A DNA stretch of 64,000 nt from Hippopus hippopus (GCA_946811185.2 OX328112.1:27169742-27233741), one strand, 5' to 3'; positions 1-9,381 are shown, numbered from the stretch's first letter. The notes: a model not told the origin generated them from the letters alone. Made by a program: numbers and translations.

Positions 1-111
1 GGTTCTCTATTACTCTTGCTCAAGGCATGTAAACTTTATTGAATTTTTATCGCAGGAAAGAGTTGACATTTCAAGCGCCAAATAGCCAAATAGACAGACC
101 TTACGTATTAA

Positions 112-197
112 CCCATACCACATAGTCTCGTGTTCGACGACCAATGGAAAAAGAAAAGGTTTTTGAAAACATTATGAGGAAAGGAGAAAATGCTGGT
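112..197 (-). mobile_element. Family A MITE, 5' fragment
   Basis: A TTAA at 108-111 is followed by CCCATACCACATAG, a diverged family A end, then the short arm and the left half of the palindromic core (AAAGGAGAAAATGCTGG). The copy stops at the centre of the core, exactly where the 26-bp inverted repeat at 197-222 begins, so it was probably broken by insertion or recombination there. Confidence 0.7.
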
Positions 198-240
198 TAT
201 TCACTGATAAGAATATAATAAAACGTTTTAGTCACTCCTC

Positions 241-646
241 GGTCCGTATTCACCAACCATTCTTGTGTTGTGTCCGTGGTTGTGAGGTAGAGCGTTAGCC
301 TCGTAACGAAAAGGTCCCGAGTTCGAGACCCGGGAGCGGGTGTCAACTTTGGGATCTTTCATTGGCCCACACATTCGGCGCGAGTACTAGTGTAGATCCC
401 AGGAAGCAGAATGGAGAGGAATTAGTATAAGTTGTAAGAAATTGTTTCACAATCGATGTAAAATAAATATGTTTAAACTAAATCAACCATTCTCAACAGC
501 GTTATTGGTCTATTCTCCAGAATTTTCTAAGTTTGAAAGTAACACAATCTCTGACTGGCTAAACCAAATGGTTTAGCCAATCAGAAGCTGTGTTACTTTC
601 ATATTTAGAAAATCTTGGAGACTTCTTAAGAATGGTAATACGGACC
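241..646. mobile_element. Family D MITE interrupted by a SINE
   Basis: The ends are GGTCCGTATTCACCAACC on the left and the matching GGTAATACGGACC on the right. The centre is the family D palindrome CTAAACCAAATGGTTTAG. The left terminal repeat is split after CAACCATTCT by the SINE at 264-483. Without the SINE the element would be about 185 bp, like the other D copies. Confidence 0.85.
264..483 (+). mobile_element. tRNA-derived SINE with 10-bp target duplication
   Basis: A tRNA-like head (GTGAGGTAGAGCGTTAGCC as A-box region, GAGTTCGAGACCCGG as B box) is followed by a tRNA-unrelated body and an A-rich tail. It is flanked by exact direct repeats CAACCATTCT at 254-263 and 484-493, which are part of the host D element. 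This is the mark of LINE-driven target-primed insertion. It is not a functional tRNA gene, because the head is diverged and runs into the SINE body. Confidence 0.85.
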
Positions 647-918
647 CTAACCGTGGTCTCCTTTCTTGGTCCATACACAGATCTGTGACAAGACTGCTTA
701 TCGAGTCCGTGATTATTACCATTTATTATATTCCTATCAGTGAATTACTGGAATTTCACAGTGAATAACACCACTAGTGATGATAAATATGGTATCATCT
801 CGAGTGACGATATAGTTTTAGAATATTTGCCGGAACTACTTTTTTCCTATATTGCTCATATTGTACCATTCTTGATAGTTATTAGAATATAAATGGGTAA
901 CTTAGGAATCTAATAAAT

Positions 919-1073
919 AGGACAATCAACTTGTTGTGTGTGGTATTAAACACCTGTCACTCTGGGGTTTGATATGGTTAAAAAACTCATCCTCCGGACT
1001 CGTTTTTTCAACTGCATCACACCCCATTCTAGTGACAGATTTTTGATATCACATACAACTAGTTGATTATCCT
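919..1073. mobile_element. Solitary palindromic MITE-like element
   Basis: Two arms of about 75 bp form an imperfect palindrome around a TCCGGA centre near 995. Matching words include GACAATCAACTTGTTG on the left and its complement on the right, and CTGTCACT against AGTGACAG. It belongs to none of the lettered families and I saw no second copy in the window. Confidence 0.65.
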
Positions 1074-1171
1074 CTATATTACGTCATTTTTGACAAAGTA
1101 ACGTCAGAATAATAGGAATGAATATAAAAGAAAACAAAGTTATCAGGCTAGAAGATTATACAAGATATACA

Positions 1172-1305
1172 GGCTCGATCTCTTTCGGCGGCTGAAAATG
1201 CAATCTGCTCAATTTCAGACAGATTTTTATCTAATTTGCTTCGATAAAAAGATCGGACTATATAGTTCCCAGATCACGTTCTTTGCAGTCTGATCTATCA
1301 AAGAC
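1172..1305. mobile_element. Family B' fragment
   Basis: It begins with CTCTTTCGGCGGCTGAAAAT, the B' end, and includes a decayed core around CGTTCTTTGCAGTCTGATCT. It runs directly into a family A long-arm remnant at about 1297-1392 (TTTGTCGTATGCAAACGCC, then a TCCAAAATTTGTCAATTGG end). Confidence 0.5.
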
Positions 1306-1494
1306 GAAATCATCATTTGAGCTACATTTATTTTGTCGTATGCAAACGCCTTCAGTTTGGTCGAGTCCAAAATTTGTCAATTGGTATAGAGAGCCAAGAT
1401 GATTGCCTGTAAATTAGACTATCATTTACATTTTGACTAATACAAAATGGTTGCAAGAAAAAGCTGTGCTGACTTTGTGATTTCAATTGTTTAA

Positions 1495-1701
1495 CTTTTT
1501 ACCAAGTGTCCTATTTGAAAGCAATTGCAGACGACAAAGTTATTGTCGCTCAAATAATGGGATTTGTTTCTGGAAGGTTTGAAAAGCAATCGGGGAAAGG
1601 AGAAAATGCATGTTACTAGCATTTTTTTCATTTTCCTACACTGTTTTCAAGAGTATTCTTCCTCGAGGTCGTGAAAGAATTCGGCATTGTGTTCTATAGG
1701 G
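1495..1701 (+). mobile_element. Family A MITE, complete, TTAA-flanked
   Basis: TTAA occurs at 1491-1494 and 1702-1705. The long arm (GCAATTGCAGACGACAAAG) is followed by a decayed core at 1579-1650 and the short arm ending CTATAGGG. The core has lost several pairings, so this is an older copy. Confidence 0.75.
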
Positions 1702-1845
1702 TTAACTGTGTAATTCAGCAAACCTGTAGATACTTTGAATGCAGTTGCAGATGGAAGAATAAATGTAACTCGAATGATAGAATTTGTCTTGGAAAGTGTA
1801 GTAAGCATTGTAGGAAAAGAAGAAATGCAAGTAAGCCATTCAGCA
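1702..1845 (+). mobile_element. Family A left half joined to a D right half
   Basis: The long arm and left core of a family A copy (GCAGTTGCAGATGGAAGAAT, then CATTGTAGGAAAAGAAGAAA) abut the preceding copy at its TTAA. At about 1831 the sequence changes into the right half of a family D element, which runs to 1919 and ends GGTGAATACGGGCCC. The junction suggests a D insertion followed by deletion, or recombination between copies. Confidence 0.6.
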
Positions 1846-1934
1846 ATTGTTACTTTGAAATTAAGTAAGTCGTTGAGAATAAGACCAAAAATGTTCTTTC
1901 GAGAGGTGAATACGGGCCCTAAATATCTACATAA

Positions 1935-2122
1935 CCCTATCGCTGCTAGGTACGACTCACTGACCTTTTGCGGACAGCGTAGATCAAGATCAGACAGCAC
2001 ATAAAGATTTACACTGTCCGATAATGAGATAACTTTCCTCCAAAAGTACTTTTTAAACGGCAATATTTAGGTTTTTAGCATCGGCTTGAAAGTTTTATTG
2101 CTTTTATTTAGCAGGATAATAG
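1935..2122 (+). mobile_element. Family B MITE
   Basis: The left flank is ATAA at 1931-1934 and the right flank TTAA at 2123-2126. It contains CTGCTAGGTACGACTCACTG, the GGACAGCGTAGATCAAGATC half core and the TTTAGCAGGATAA end. The second half of the core is deleted or decayed (GCACATAAAGATTTACACTG). The right TTAA is shared with the next family A copy. Confidence 0.8.
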
Positions 2123-2126
2123 TTAA

Positions 2127-2364
2127 ACCTTTCACCACACAACCCCGAGTATTAATGACCCTAAAAGAGAAGGAATTCGAAAACATTGTAGGAAAAGGAG
2201 AAAATGCTGGTTACCAGCACTTTTTCCTTTTCCCACAATGTTTTCTTCCCGTCCAAAAACAAATTAAAACAAATTTCAATTTTTTGAGTCACATCTAATT
2301 TGCCGTCTGCATAATTATGCTTGCATTTTCGACAAGTTAAAAATTTTGCCGTTTTGGAAGGGAG
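2127..2364 (-). mobile_element. Family A MITE, complete
   Basis: It starts directly after the TTAA at 2123-2126 that also ends the family B copy. The short arm, a well-kept core at 2179-2253 and the long arm ending GTTTTGGAAGGGAG follow, then TTGA. The spurious reading frames here are the translated palindrome. Confidence 0.85.
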
Positions 2365-2550
2365 TTGAATGGTTTTAGTCGTATTCATTCTGGGATGAAT
2401 TGTATTTCATAAAGGTTTTCTTTCACTAATATCAAATGTGTTATAAATCAGTCTATATTACAATTTAACGTATCAATTTCAGTCAGAAGTTCGCTCTCGC
2501 AGTCAACTATTAATAAATAAATCAACGTTTTGTTACATATCAGTTACGAA

Positions 2551-2745
2551 TACCCTTTCAGAAACAACACTCTTCACTTTTACGTAATTTTAGATGACAA
2601 ATTAAATACGGCCCAAATAATGTAACTTATCTTTTGAAAAAGTAGAAAACACCGGGGGAAAGAAAGAAAATGATAGTTACCAACATTTTAATCTAGATCT
2701 ATTCCTGCAAATTTGAAAAAGTATTCCAAAGGTCGTTATTTTCTT
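2551..2745 (+). mobile_element. Family A MITE, strongly decayed
   Basis: It keeps recognisable pieces of the long arm (GATGACAAATTAAATACGGC) and left core (GAAAACACCGGGGGAAAG), but the right half is largely unrecognisable. The boundaries are approximate. Confidence 0.5.
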
Positions 2746-2761
2746 TTCTGTTATGACTTAA

Positions 2762-2955
2762 GACTTATCCCAATAGACAGCATTTTGAGATGGCAAAGTG
2801 AAGCTGGCTAATTTGATGGAATTTGTCACCAAAGAAATAAAAAACGTTGTGGGAAAAGAAGAAATATTAGTTACCAGCATTTCGACTTTTGCTACGATGT
2901 TTTCAAAAGTGTACTACCTCAGGGTCATTAAAACTCGGGACTGTTTGGTAAAGCT
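2762..2955 (+). mobile_element. Family A MITE, complete, TTAA-flanked
   Basis: TTAA is present at 2758-2761 and 2956-2959. The core at 2838-2912 is imperfect and the right end reads ACTGTTTGGTAAAG. The right TTAA is shared with the family B copy that follows. Confidence 0.75.
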
Positions 2956-2959
2956 TTAA

Positions 2960-3164
2960 CCCTTAGGATGCAAAGCGCGACTAAAGCACCTTTTTGGGGG
3001 ATGTGTAGATCAAAATCAGACTGTACAGAACTTGTAGTCTGATCTTGGATCTATACTGTCCGATAAGAAGATATTTTTCCCGAAAAGATAATTTTGAAAT
3101 AGTAACATTTGGGTTTTTTTACGATTGGCTTGAAATTTCATTTCATTTTTTAGCAGGTTAAGGG
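2960..3164 (+). mobile_element. Family B MITE, complete
   Basis: It begins CCCTTAGGATGCAAAGCGCG right after TTAA 2956-2959. It has the GTGTAGATC and GGATCTATACTGTCC core arms and ends TTTAGCAGGTTAAGGG. The right flank TTTA is one base from TTAA. Confidence 0.85.
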
Positions 3165-3416
3165 TTTAGGTACAATTCATAAATTGATATATAATTATGT
3201 GTGTGTGTCTTTTTTCCCCGAGTGCAATTTATCTGCTGATCAAAGATAGCCAAAATAATATGAGTAAAATAAATCATATAAAGTTGAAAACCTCACAGGA
3301 TGTGGTTGAAATGTTTAATTTAGTTATCATGTTTTTGTGTTGTTTATTGAAATTGAAATTTGTCAATATGTGGGATATGGGGGAAAATATTAATGACATC
3401 GCAAAGAAGACGGAAG
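3165..3416. other. Unexplained AT-rich spacer
   Basis: I see no repeat family, RNA gene or credible coding region here. A reading frame that starts in this stretch only becomes long by running into the neighbouring purine microsatellite. Confidence 0.4.
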
Positions 3417-3456
3417 GGAGGAGGAGGAGGAGAAGAAGAAGAAGAAGAAGAAGAAG

Positions 3457-3494
<38 letters not shown>
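3417..3494. repeat. Purine microsatellite (GGA)n-(GAA)n-(GA)n
   Basis: Three short motifs follow one another on the same strand: GGA triplets, AGA triplets and then about fifteen GA dinucleotides. The Arg/Glu-rich reading frames over it are artefacts of the repeat. Confidence 0.95.
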
Positions 3495-3500
<6 letters not shown>

Positions 3501-3739
3501 GTCGAGCAAGATTATGGACAGAAGGACGGACTGGCCGTCCTTTGTGAACGACTTACATATAGAAAACCAGATATAAAACCAAGTTTATATACGAGACATA
3601 ACCGATTCGGTTCTATCCAAAAATTTTTGAAAAATTACGGTTTTGTTTTTCGTCATTTTCCCACAGCCATAGAAAATGCACATGTCCCTGTTGATGGCCA
3701 CATAATCATCTATAAGTGTACCGTCTCTTCTCTATTTAA

Positions 3740-3974
3740 CCCTATACCAGGCTGCAAAGGTTTAGACCCGTCCGAATTGAAAGCATCTGTAGACAAAAAG
3801 AAAAAAAAATGTCGCTCAAAGGATAGGAATGAAGATCGTACCTTAAACGAGTGAAAAAAAAAGGTTGTGGGAAACAGAGAAAATGCTGGTTACCAGCATT
3901 TTCTCATTTTCCCACAATGTTTTCAAAAAGTTCTCTTTCAAGGACGTTTAAACTTTAGATTGTACGGTAAAGGG
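3740..3974 (+). mobile_element. Family A MITE, complete
   Basis: TTAA at 3736-3739 precedes CCCTATACCAGGC. The core at about 3861-3925 is close to consensus, except for one arm reading GGGAAACAGAG. The right end is ACGGTAAAGGG followed by TTGA. An A-run at 3797-3808 and another near 3855 interrupt the long arm. Confidence 0.85.
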
Positions 3975-4237
3975 TTGAATACTGTTTACGATGACTACGT
4001 GATCAAAATGGCCAATCGTTGTCCTTCGACTTAAATATTTTAACCATCTAGTATCATCTATGAACTTTTTAAACAACTTAATATTTACAAATGCTTTGGT
4101 AATGACCTTTTCGCCTACCAGTTTTTAAGGGGCCTGGGCGTTTCGTTAGCCACAGCCTTGCACTAGTTTAAGTAATGAAACATCTGACTCAGTGAACTGT
4201 CTCCGTAATTTGACTATAGAATTTCAAAGTTTGTTGC

Positions 4238-4457
4238 ATGGCTTTACCTCAACACGTTTCCGAACAACAAACTGAAAGGGTCTGCAGACAACAAATCAAA
4301 AAAATGATACATAATGAAATGAAGTTCTCTGACAGGATAGAAAACATTGTGGGCAAAGGAGAAAATGCTGGTTACCAGTATTTTCTCCTTTTCCCGCACT
4401 GTTTTCAAAAGTCTTCTTCTGAAAAGTTGTTACAGCTCAGGGTTGTGTGATGAAGAG
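4238..4457 (+). mobile_element. Family A MITE
   Basis: The long arm (GTCTGCAGACAACAAATC) is followed by a good core at 4339-4405 and the short arm ending GTGTGATGAAGAG, then TTAA at 4458-4461. The left end (GGCTTTACCTCAACACG) has lost its CCC and the adjacent TTAA is mutated. Confidence 0.8.
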
Positions 4458-4569
4458 TTAATCTAGTTAAAAAGCCACGCTAATGGCGGCGACCTTTTTT
4501 TTTTCCGACGGATCAAGATTTTTTATCCATTTTAACTTTAATTAGCCTAAATTTGAAGTAATTGCTGTG

Positions 4570-4631
4570 ACAGTTGACGGTAAATAGCTATTTTGCGTTT
4601 TTCTGTTTGTTTTCTATTTACAGTTGACTGT
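4570..4631. repeat. 18-bp imperfect inverted repeat carrying CAGTTGAC
   Basis: 4570-4587 and 4614-4631 pair at 15 of 18 bases and both contain the word CAGTTGAC or its near variant. The same word builds the 140-bp units of the fold-back element at 47.9-50.3 kb, so this may be a distant relative. Confidence 0.5.
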
Positions 4632-4794
4632 AAAAGACTTTTCCGTAACAAAAAGTGGGAATCATTAGTCTAAAGGAGTGCCGGTAGAAAACCAGGCTAA
4701 AATTGTGTACAGGCTGATTTGGATCGTCACTTTCCATCCGTAGTCACGTGTGTCAGATTAAAGGATAACATTGTCAGTGCTGTAGCCGAACATA

Positions 4795-4880
4795 GGGGCT
4801 TTTGATGACGGCATAGATCAAGACCAGACTGTACAGAACGTGGAGTCTGATCTTGGATCTTTACCGTCCACCTATTTCGT
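4795..4880. mobile_element. Family B/B' core fragment
   Basis: A palindrome built from GCATAGATCAAGACCAGACT and its complement, with a TGTACAGAACGTGGA centre, is present without clear terminal sequences. The far ends seem to have decayed. Confidence 0.6.
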
Positions 4881-4973
4881 CAAGTTTACAAGATGAAAAT
4901 CTTCCTCAGTGGGTGCAGTATTTTCAGACGTCCTAAAATATCAAGTTCTTATTTTTGACTGTGGAAGACTTAG

Positions 4974-5203
4974 CCCTGTGTCACACAATCCCAAGTTTTA
5001 ACGACCGTTAGAAAGAAGTCTTTTTCAAAACATTGTAGGAAAAGGAGAAAATGCTGGTGACCAACATTTTCCCCTTTTCCAACAAAGTTTTCTACCATAT
5101 CAAAGACAATTTTCATCATTTGAGCCACATTTAAACTGTCGTCTGAAAATGCTTTCAGTTTGGACAAGTGTAAAATGGTGTGGTTTGGTAAAAGGCCTAG
5201 GGT
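4974..5203 (-). mobile_element. Family A MITE
   Basis: TTAG then CCCTGTGTCACACAATCCC marks the short-arm end. The core lies at 5025-5090 with several unpaired changes on the right side. The long arm ends in TTTGGTAAAAGGCC before CTAGGGTTAA, so the right terminus carries a few extra bases. Confidence 0.75.
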
Positions 5204-5353
5204 TAAACTTTGGAAAACTATAGAAAACATGATACCTGACTACGGACGGGATAGCCCGAAAAACCATCCGTGGTGGTTACGATAGATTTCAAACTGAAAA
5301 TGAGGCGAACGAACAATATATCTGATGACAAAATGATACTTTGGCTCGGTTAA

Positions 5354-5572
5354 CTCTTTACCAAACGACATAAATTTGGACTGGTCAAAATTAAAAGAAT
5401 TTGTTAAGGACAAATCAAATATGGCTAAAATAATGGAATTCGTGTCTGAAACAGTAGAAGACGTAGTAGGAAAAGACGAAATGCTGGTTACCAGTATTTT
5501 CTCCTTTTCCCACAATGTTTTCAAAAACTTTATTCTTCAGGGTCTTCATAACTTGAGACCGTGTGGTAAAGG
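5354..5572 (+). mobile_element. Family A MITE
   Basis: TTAA at 5350-5353 is followed by CTCTTTACCAAACGACAT and a complete long arm. The core is at 5456-5525. The right end GTGTGGTAAAGG is followed by TTCA instead of TTAA. Confidence 0.85.
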
Positions 5573-5892
5573 TTCAAATTTACCCGAGAAACTATTGCCA
5601 ACAGTCGGAGGTTCAAGTTTAGACTTTGGCACGTTATTCCTGGCCAGTGGACTAGAATATTGGGTCAGAGACTATCAGAAATTACAAAACGACTACAATC
5701 GTTCAGCGTGACAGGCGAAAACTTGGGCTTTTGCAGGTGGCATAGATCAGGATCAGACTTCAGGAAACATGTGTTCTTATTTTTAAACTATTCGGCCCGC
5801 TTTTGCAGTCCAGCCTACACGATAAAACTGAGTTTTACTGGAGTTTATTTCCATCCTTCGGATAAAGTCGAGTTTTGATATTTGGCCTTTGA
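5573..5892. other. Spacer with a B' core fragment
   Basis: Mostly unexplained. At about 5700-5790 the words GTGACAGGCGAAAACTTGGG and GGCATAGATCAGGATCAGAC match the B' family in reverse orientation, so part of this stretch is a decayed B' copy. Confidence 0.4.
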
Positions 5893-6104
5893 CCCTTTAC
5901 CCCACAATCCCGACTTTAAACGACCCTGAGGTAAAAGGTATTCGAAAAAATTGTGGGAAAAGGAGAAAGTGCCGGTAACCAGCATTTTCTCCGTTTTCCA
6001 CAACGTTTTCTACCCTTTCTGATATAAATCCAGTGATTGTCTTTTTTGTCGTATGCAAATACTTTGAATTTGGACCGTTCTAAAAATGTGTGATTGGTAA
6101 AGAG
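5893..6104 (-). mobile_element. Family A MITE whose long-arm end seeds a tandem array
   Basis: After TTGA (5889-5892) comes CCCTTTACCCCACAATCCC, the short arm, a core at 5948-6010 and the long arm. The terminal 38 bp of the long arm (6067-6104) is the first unit of the large array that follows, so this copy has no normal right terminus of its own. Confidence 0.85.
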
Positions 6105-7510
6105 AATTTGGACCGTTCTAAAAATGTGTGATTGGTAAAGAGAATTTGGACCGTTCTAAAAATGTGTGATTGGCAAAAAGAATTTGGACCGGTCTAAAAA
6201 TGTGTGATTGGTAAAGAGAATTTGGACCGATCTAAAAATGTGTGATTGGTAAAGAGAATTTGGACCTGTCTAAAAACGTGTGATTGGTAAAGAGAATTTG
6301 GCTCGGTCTAAACATGTGTGATTGGTAAAGAGAATTTGGACCGGTCTAAAAATGTGTGATTGGTAAAGAGAATTTGGACCGGTCTAAAAATGTGTGATTG
6401 GTAAAGAGAATTTGGACCGTTCTAAAAATGTGTGATTGGTAAAGAGAATTTGGACCGTTCTAAAAATGTGTGATTGGTAAAGAGAATTTGGACCGTTCTA
6501 AAAATGTGTGATTAGTAAAGAGAATTTGGACCTGTCTAAAAATGTGTGATTGGTAAAGAGAATTTGGACCGTTCTAAAAATGTGTGATTGGTAAAGAGAA
6601 TTTGGACCGGTCTAAAAATGTGTGATTGGTAAAGAGAATTTGGACCGTTCTAAAAAAGTGTGATTGGTAAAGAGAATTTGGACCGTTCTAAAAATGTGTG
6701 ATTGGTAAAGAGAATTTGGACCGTTCTAAAAAAGTGTGATTGGTAAAGAGAATTTGGACCGTTCTAAAAATGTGTGATTGGTAAAGAGAATTTGGACCGG
6801 TCTAAAAATGTGTGATTGGTAAAGAGAATTTGGACCGGTCTAAAAATGTGTGATTGGTAAAGAGAATTTGGACCGTTCTAAAAATGTGTGATTGGTAAAG
6901 AGAATTTGGACCTGTCTAAAAATGTGTGATTGGTAAAGAGAATTTGGACCGGTCTAAAAATGTGTGATTGGTAAAGAGAATTTGGACCGTTCTAAAAATG
7001 TGTGATTGGTAAAGAGAATTTGGACCGGTCTAAAAATGTGTGATTGGTAAAGAGAATTTGGACCGGTCTAAAAATGTGTGATTGGTAAAGAGAATTTGGA
7101 CCGGTCTAAAAATGTGTGATTGGTAAAGAGAATTTGGACCGTTCTAAAAATGTGTGATTGGTAAAGAGAATTTGGACCTGTCTAAAAATGTGTGATTGGT
7201 AAAGAGAATTTGGACCGTTCTAAAAATGTGTGATTGGTAAAGAGAATTTGGACCTGTCTAAAAATGTGTGATTGGTAAAGAGAATTTGGACCGTTCTAAA
7301 AATGTGTGATTGGTAAAGAGAATTTGGACCGGTCTAAAAATGTGTGATTGGTAAAGAGAATTTGGACCGTTCTAAAAATGTGTGATTGGTAAAGAGAATT
7401 TGGACCGTTCTAAAAATGTGTGATTGGTAAAGAGAATTTGGACCGTTCTAAAAATGTGTGATTGGTAAAGAGAATTTGGACCGTTCTAAAAATGTGTGAT
7501 TGGTAAAGAG
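6067..7510. repeat. 38-bp tandem array, exactly 38 copies
   Basis: The 1,444-bp block is 38 head-to-tail copies of a 38-bp unit beginning AATTTGGACC and ending GATTGGTAAAGAG. Copies are nearly identical; the main variation is at the bases after GGACC (GTT, GGT or TGT). The unit corresponds to the terminal 38-39 bp of a family A long arm (consensus AATTTGGACC...GGTAAAGAG), so the array is an expansion of a transposon end. There are no unique spacers, so it is not CRISPR-like. Confidence 0.97.
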
Positions 7511-7521
7511 TTTAGAATTGA

Positions 7522-8023
7522 ACTCTTTCCCAAACAGTAAGTTCTTAGACTGGTTCAAATTGAAAGCATTTGCAGACGAAAACTTCAATAAGACTGAAAT
7601 AATTGAATTTCTCTGTAAAAGGGTTGATAAGGTTAAGGGAAAAGGAGAAAATGCTGGTTAGCATTTTCTCCTTGTCCCATAATGTTTTAAAAATACTCCT
7701 TCCTCAGGATCTTATAATAATGTTTTAAAAATACTCCTTCCTCAGGATCTTATAATAATGTTTTAAAAAGACTCCTTCCTCAGGATCTTATAATAATGTT
7801 TTAAAAAGACTCCTTCCTCAGGATCTTATAATAATGTTTTAAAAAGACTCCTTCCTCAGGATCTTATAATAATGTTTTAAAAAGACTCCTTCCTCAGGAT
7901 CTTATAATAATGTTTTAAAAAGACTCCTTCCTCAGGATCTTATAATAATGTTTTAAAAAGACTCCTTCCTCAGGATCTTATAATAATGTTTTAAAAAGAC
8001 TCCTTCCTCAGGGTCTTTAAGGG
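7522..8023 (+). mobile_element. Family A MITE carrying an internal 38-bp array in its short arm
   Basis: A long arm (AAGCATTTGCAGACGAAAAC) leads into a shortened core, with the centre reduced to GCTGGTTAGC, at 7628-7680. The short arm is then expanded into the tandem array at 7681-8014. The element closes with TTTAAGGG and TTGA at 8024-8027. It faces the previous copy across the large array. Confidence 0.8.
7681..8014. repeat. 38-bp tandem array, about 8.8 copies
   Basis: Eight full units and one partial unit begin AATGTTTTAAAAA and end AGGATCTTATAAT. The first two units carry ATACTCC where the rest have AGACTCC. The unit matches the segment next to the core in the family A short arm (AATGTTTTC...TCAGGGTCGTTA). 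It has the same 38-bp period as the neighbouring array but an unrelated sequence. Confidence 0.95.
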
Positions 8024-8148
8024 TTGACGGTTAAACTATGGCAAGGTATGGGAAAGGAGATATCTGTTTACGGATAGGGTGGCTCGAAAAATCATCCATT
8101 TTGGGGCAGGATGGATTTCAAACTGGAAATGTGAGGAATAAACGAAAT

Positions 8149-8414
8149 GTGTCATGCTATGTGAGAATGGGGTTTAATGCATCTGCAAAAAGTTTCGACC
8201 CGTGTCAACCTGCACAGTCCGCGCAACCTGACACTGGTCGAAACTTTTTGCCATTTGTAAAGTTTCAGCAGGTTAAAAAGACTGTTCTACCACCAAATCC
8301 AGCTTTTTTGCTAGACAAAACTTGATTTTTATGGGTCCTTAATTATGTGATGACTTGTTTGGTAGGATGCATCACCAACACGCATTAAACCCCCTTTTAC
8401 CAGAGAACTGCTCA
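8149..8414 (+). mobile_element. Family C MITE
   Basis: The left end is eroded (GTCATGCTATGTGAGAATGG). The core arms GTTTCGACCCGTGTCAACC and the complementary half flank CAGTCCGCGC. The long right arm contains TATGGGTCCTTAATTATGTG and ends ACTGCTCA. A 95-residue frame over it is simply transposon sequence. Confidence 0.8.
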
Positions 8415-8515
8415 AATATTGGATTGCGATATTTTGGTCTGTTTCCCTATAAAATAAAATCTCTTTGCGCGTTTAAGTATTGCTGACCTCTGCAAAAAAA
8501 AATCCTAACGTTTAA

Positions 8516-8756
8516 AATCCTTTACCTCATAATTTCGTTTTTTTTTTTATAATCGAACCCTATAGGAGAAAACGCTTTTGAAAACACAAACGTTGTTGGA
8601 AAAAGAGAAAACACAAGTAATTAGCACTTTTTTCCTTTTCCTACTTTGTTTTCAACCCTTTTGATGACAAATCCCATCCCTTGAGCAACATTTAGTTTGT
8701 CGTCAGCAGATGGTTTCAATTTGGACACGTCTAAAATGATTTCGTCTGGTAAAGAG
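8516..8756 (-). mobile_element. Family A MITE
   Basis: TTAA lies at 8512-8515 and 8757-8760. The short arm contains a T-run at 8530-8540 and the core (8590-8655) is diverged (GTTGTTGGAAAAAGAGAAA). The long arm is well kept and ends GTCTGGTAAAGAG. Confidence 0.8.
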
Positions 8757-8950
8757 TTAATGTTTTTGTATGGCCTTTAATTTTTTACGAAGACTATAAA
8801 TATCACTGACAGACGGATGTTTTACACGAAGGTTTTCGCCGTATACCACATTGTGGCTTTGAAAATTAATTACATCTCACATTAAAAAGTCTTTTTTTCA
8901 CCATTAGCTGGTAATTGGATAGTTTATAGGATTAAAAAAAGCCCTTTTAA

Positions 8951-9133
8951 CTCCTTAACATAAGACAAAAATGACGGCTCGTCCAAATTGAAAGCATACA
9001 AATTTAATGTGGCCCAATTGATAGTGTTTGTCGTAGAAAGGGCAGAAAACGTTCTCGGAGAAGGAGAAAATGCTGGTTAACAAAAGCCCTTTTCATTAGG
9101 CTCGTAAAAAAAACGAAATTGTGCAGTGAAAGT
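8951..9133 (+). mobile_element. Family A MITE with half the core deleted
   Basis: TTAA is present at 8947-8950 and 9134-9137. The long arm and left half of the core (CGGAGAAGGAGAAAATGCTGG) are kept, but the right half is reduced to AACAAAAGCCCTTTTC. Loss of one palindrome arm is a common fate of hairpin-forming DNA. Confidence 0.75.
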
Positions 9134-9249
9134 TTAACGCTTCTGTTACCAAGAAACTCAGTTCGATTTTTTTTCCGAGATCTAAACAGCGTACAGTTTC
9201 ACTTAAAATGACGACATTTTTTTGGTCATGATTCAGTTTCAGGCAAAGG

Positions 9250-9325
9250 AAGGTGTAGATCAAAGGTAAGACGGTAAGTTCTGTGCAGCCTGGTCTTGAT
9301 TTACGACGTCAGCAAAAGTTATTTA
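9250..9325. mobile_element. Family B core fragment
   Basis: A weak palindrome with GTAGATCAAAGGTAAGACGG and TTCTGTGCAGCCTGGTCTTG is visible without recognisable ends. Confidence 0.45.
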
Positions 9326-9381
9326 AGTCACCATTGGGAGTGAAATAGTTAATGCGACATGTATAAATAGGGATGCATTAA

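Larger units (their letters stand above)
197..747. repeat. 26-bp inverted-repeat pair enclosing nested D element and SINE
   Basis: Positions 197-222 and 722-747 match as inverted repeats at 24 of 26 bases (core CACTGATAAGAATATAAT). They enclose a family D MITE that itself holds a SINE. The pair may be the ends of an older element of about 550 bp including insertions, but no target duplication was recognised, so the element status is uncertain. Confidence 0.5.

Noticed and set aside
1647..2063. 138-residue minus-strand frame
   Set aside because: It crosses family A, D and B elements, and its length comes from transposon arms.
3197..3854. Frames of 116 and 164 residues with Arg/Glu runs
   Set aside because: They owe their length to the purine microsatellite at 3417-3494, and the second then runs into a family A element.
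6067..7510. CRISPR-like array
   Set aside because: Units are contiguous, with no unique spacers, and derive from a MITE arm in a eukaryotic context.
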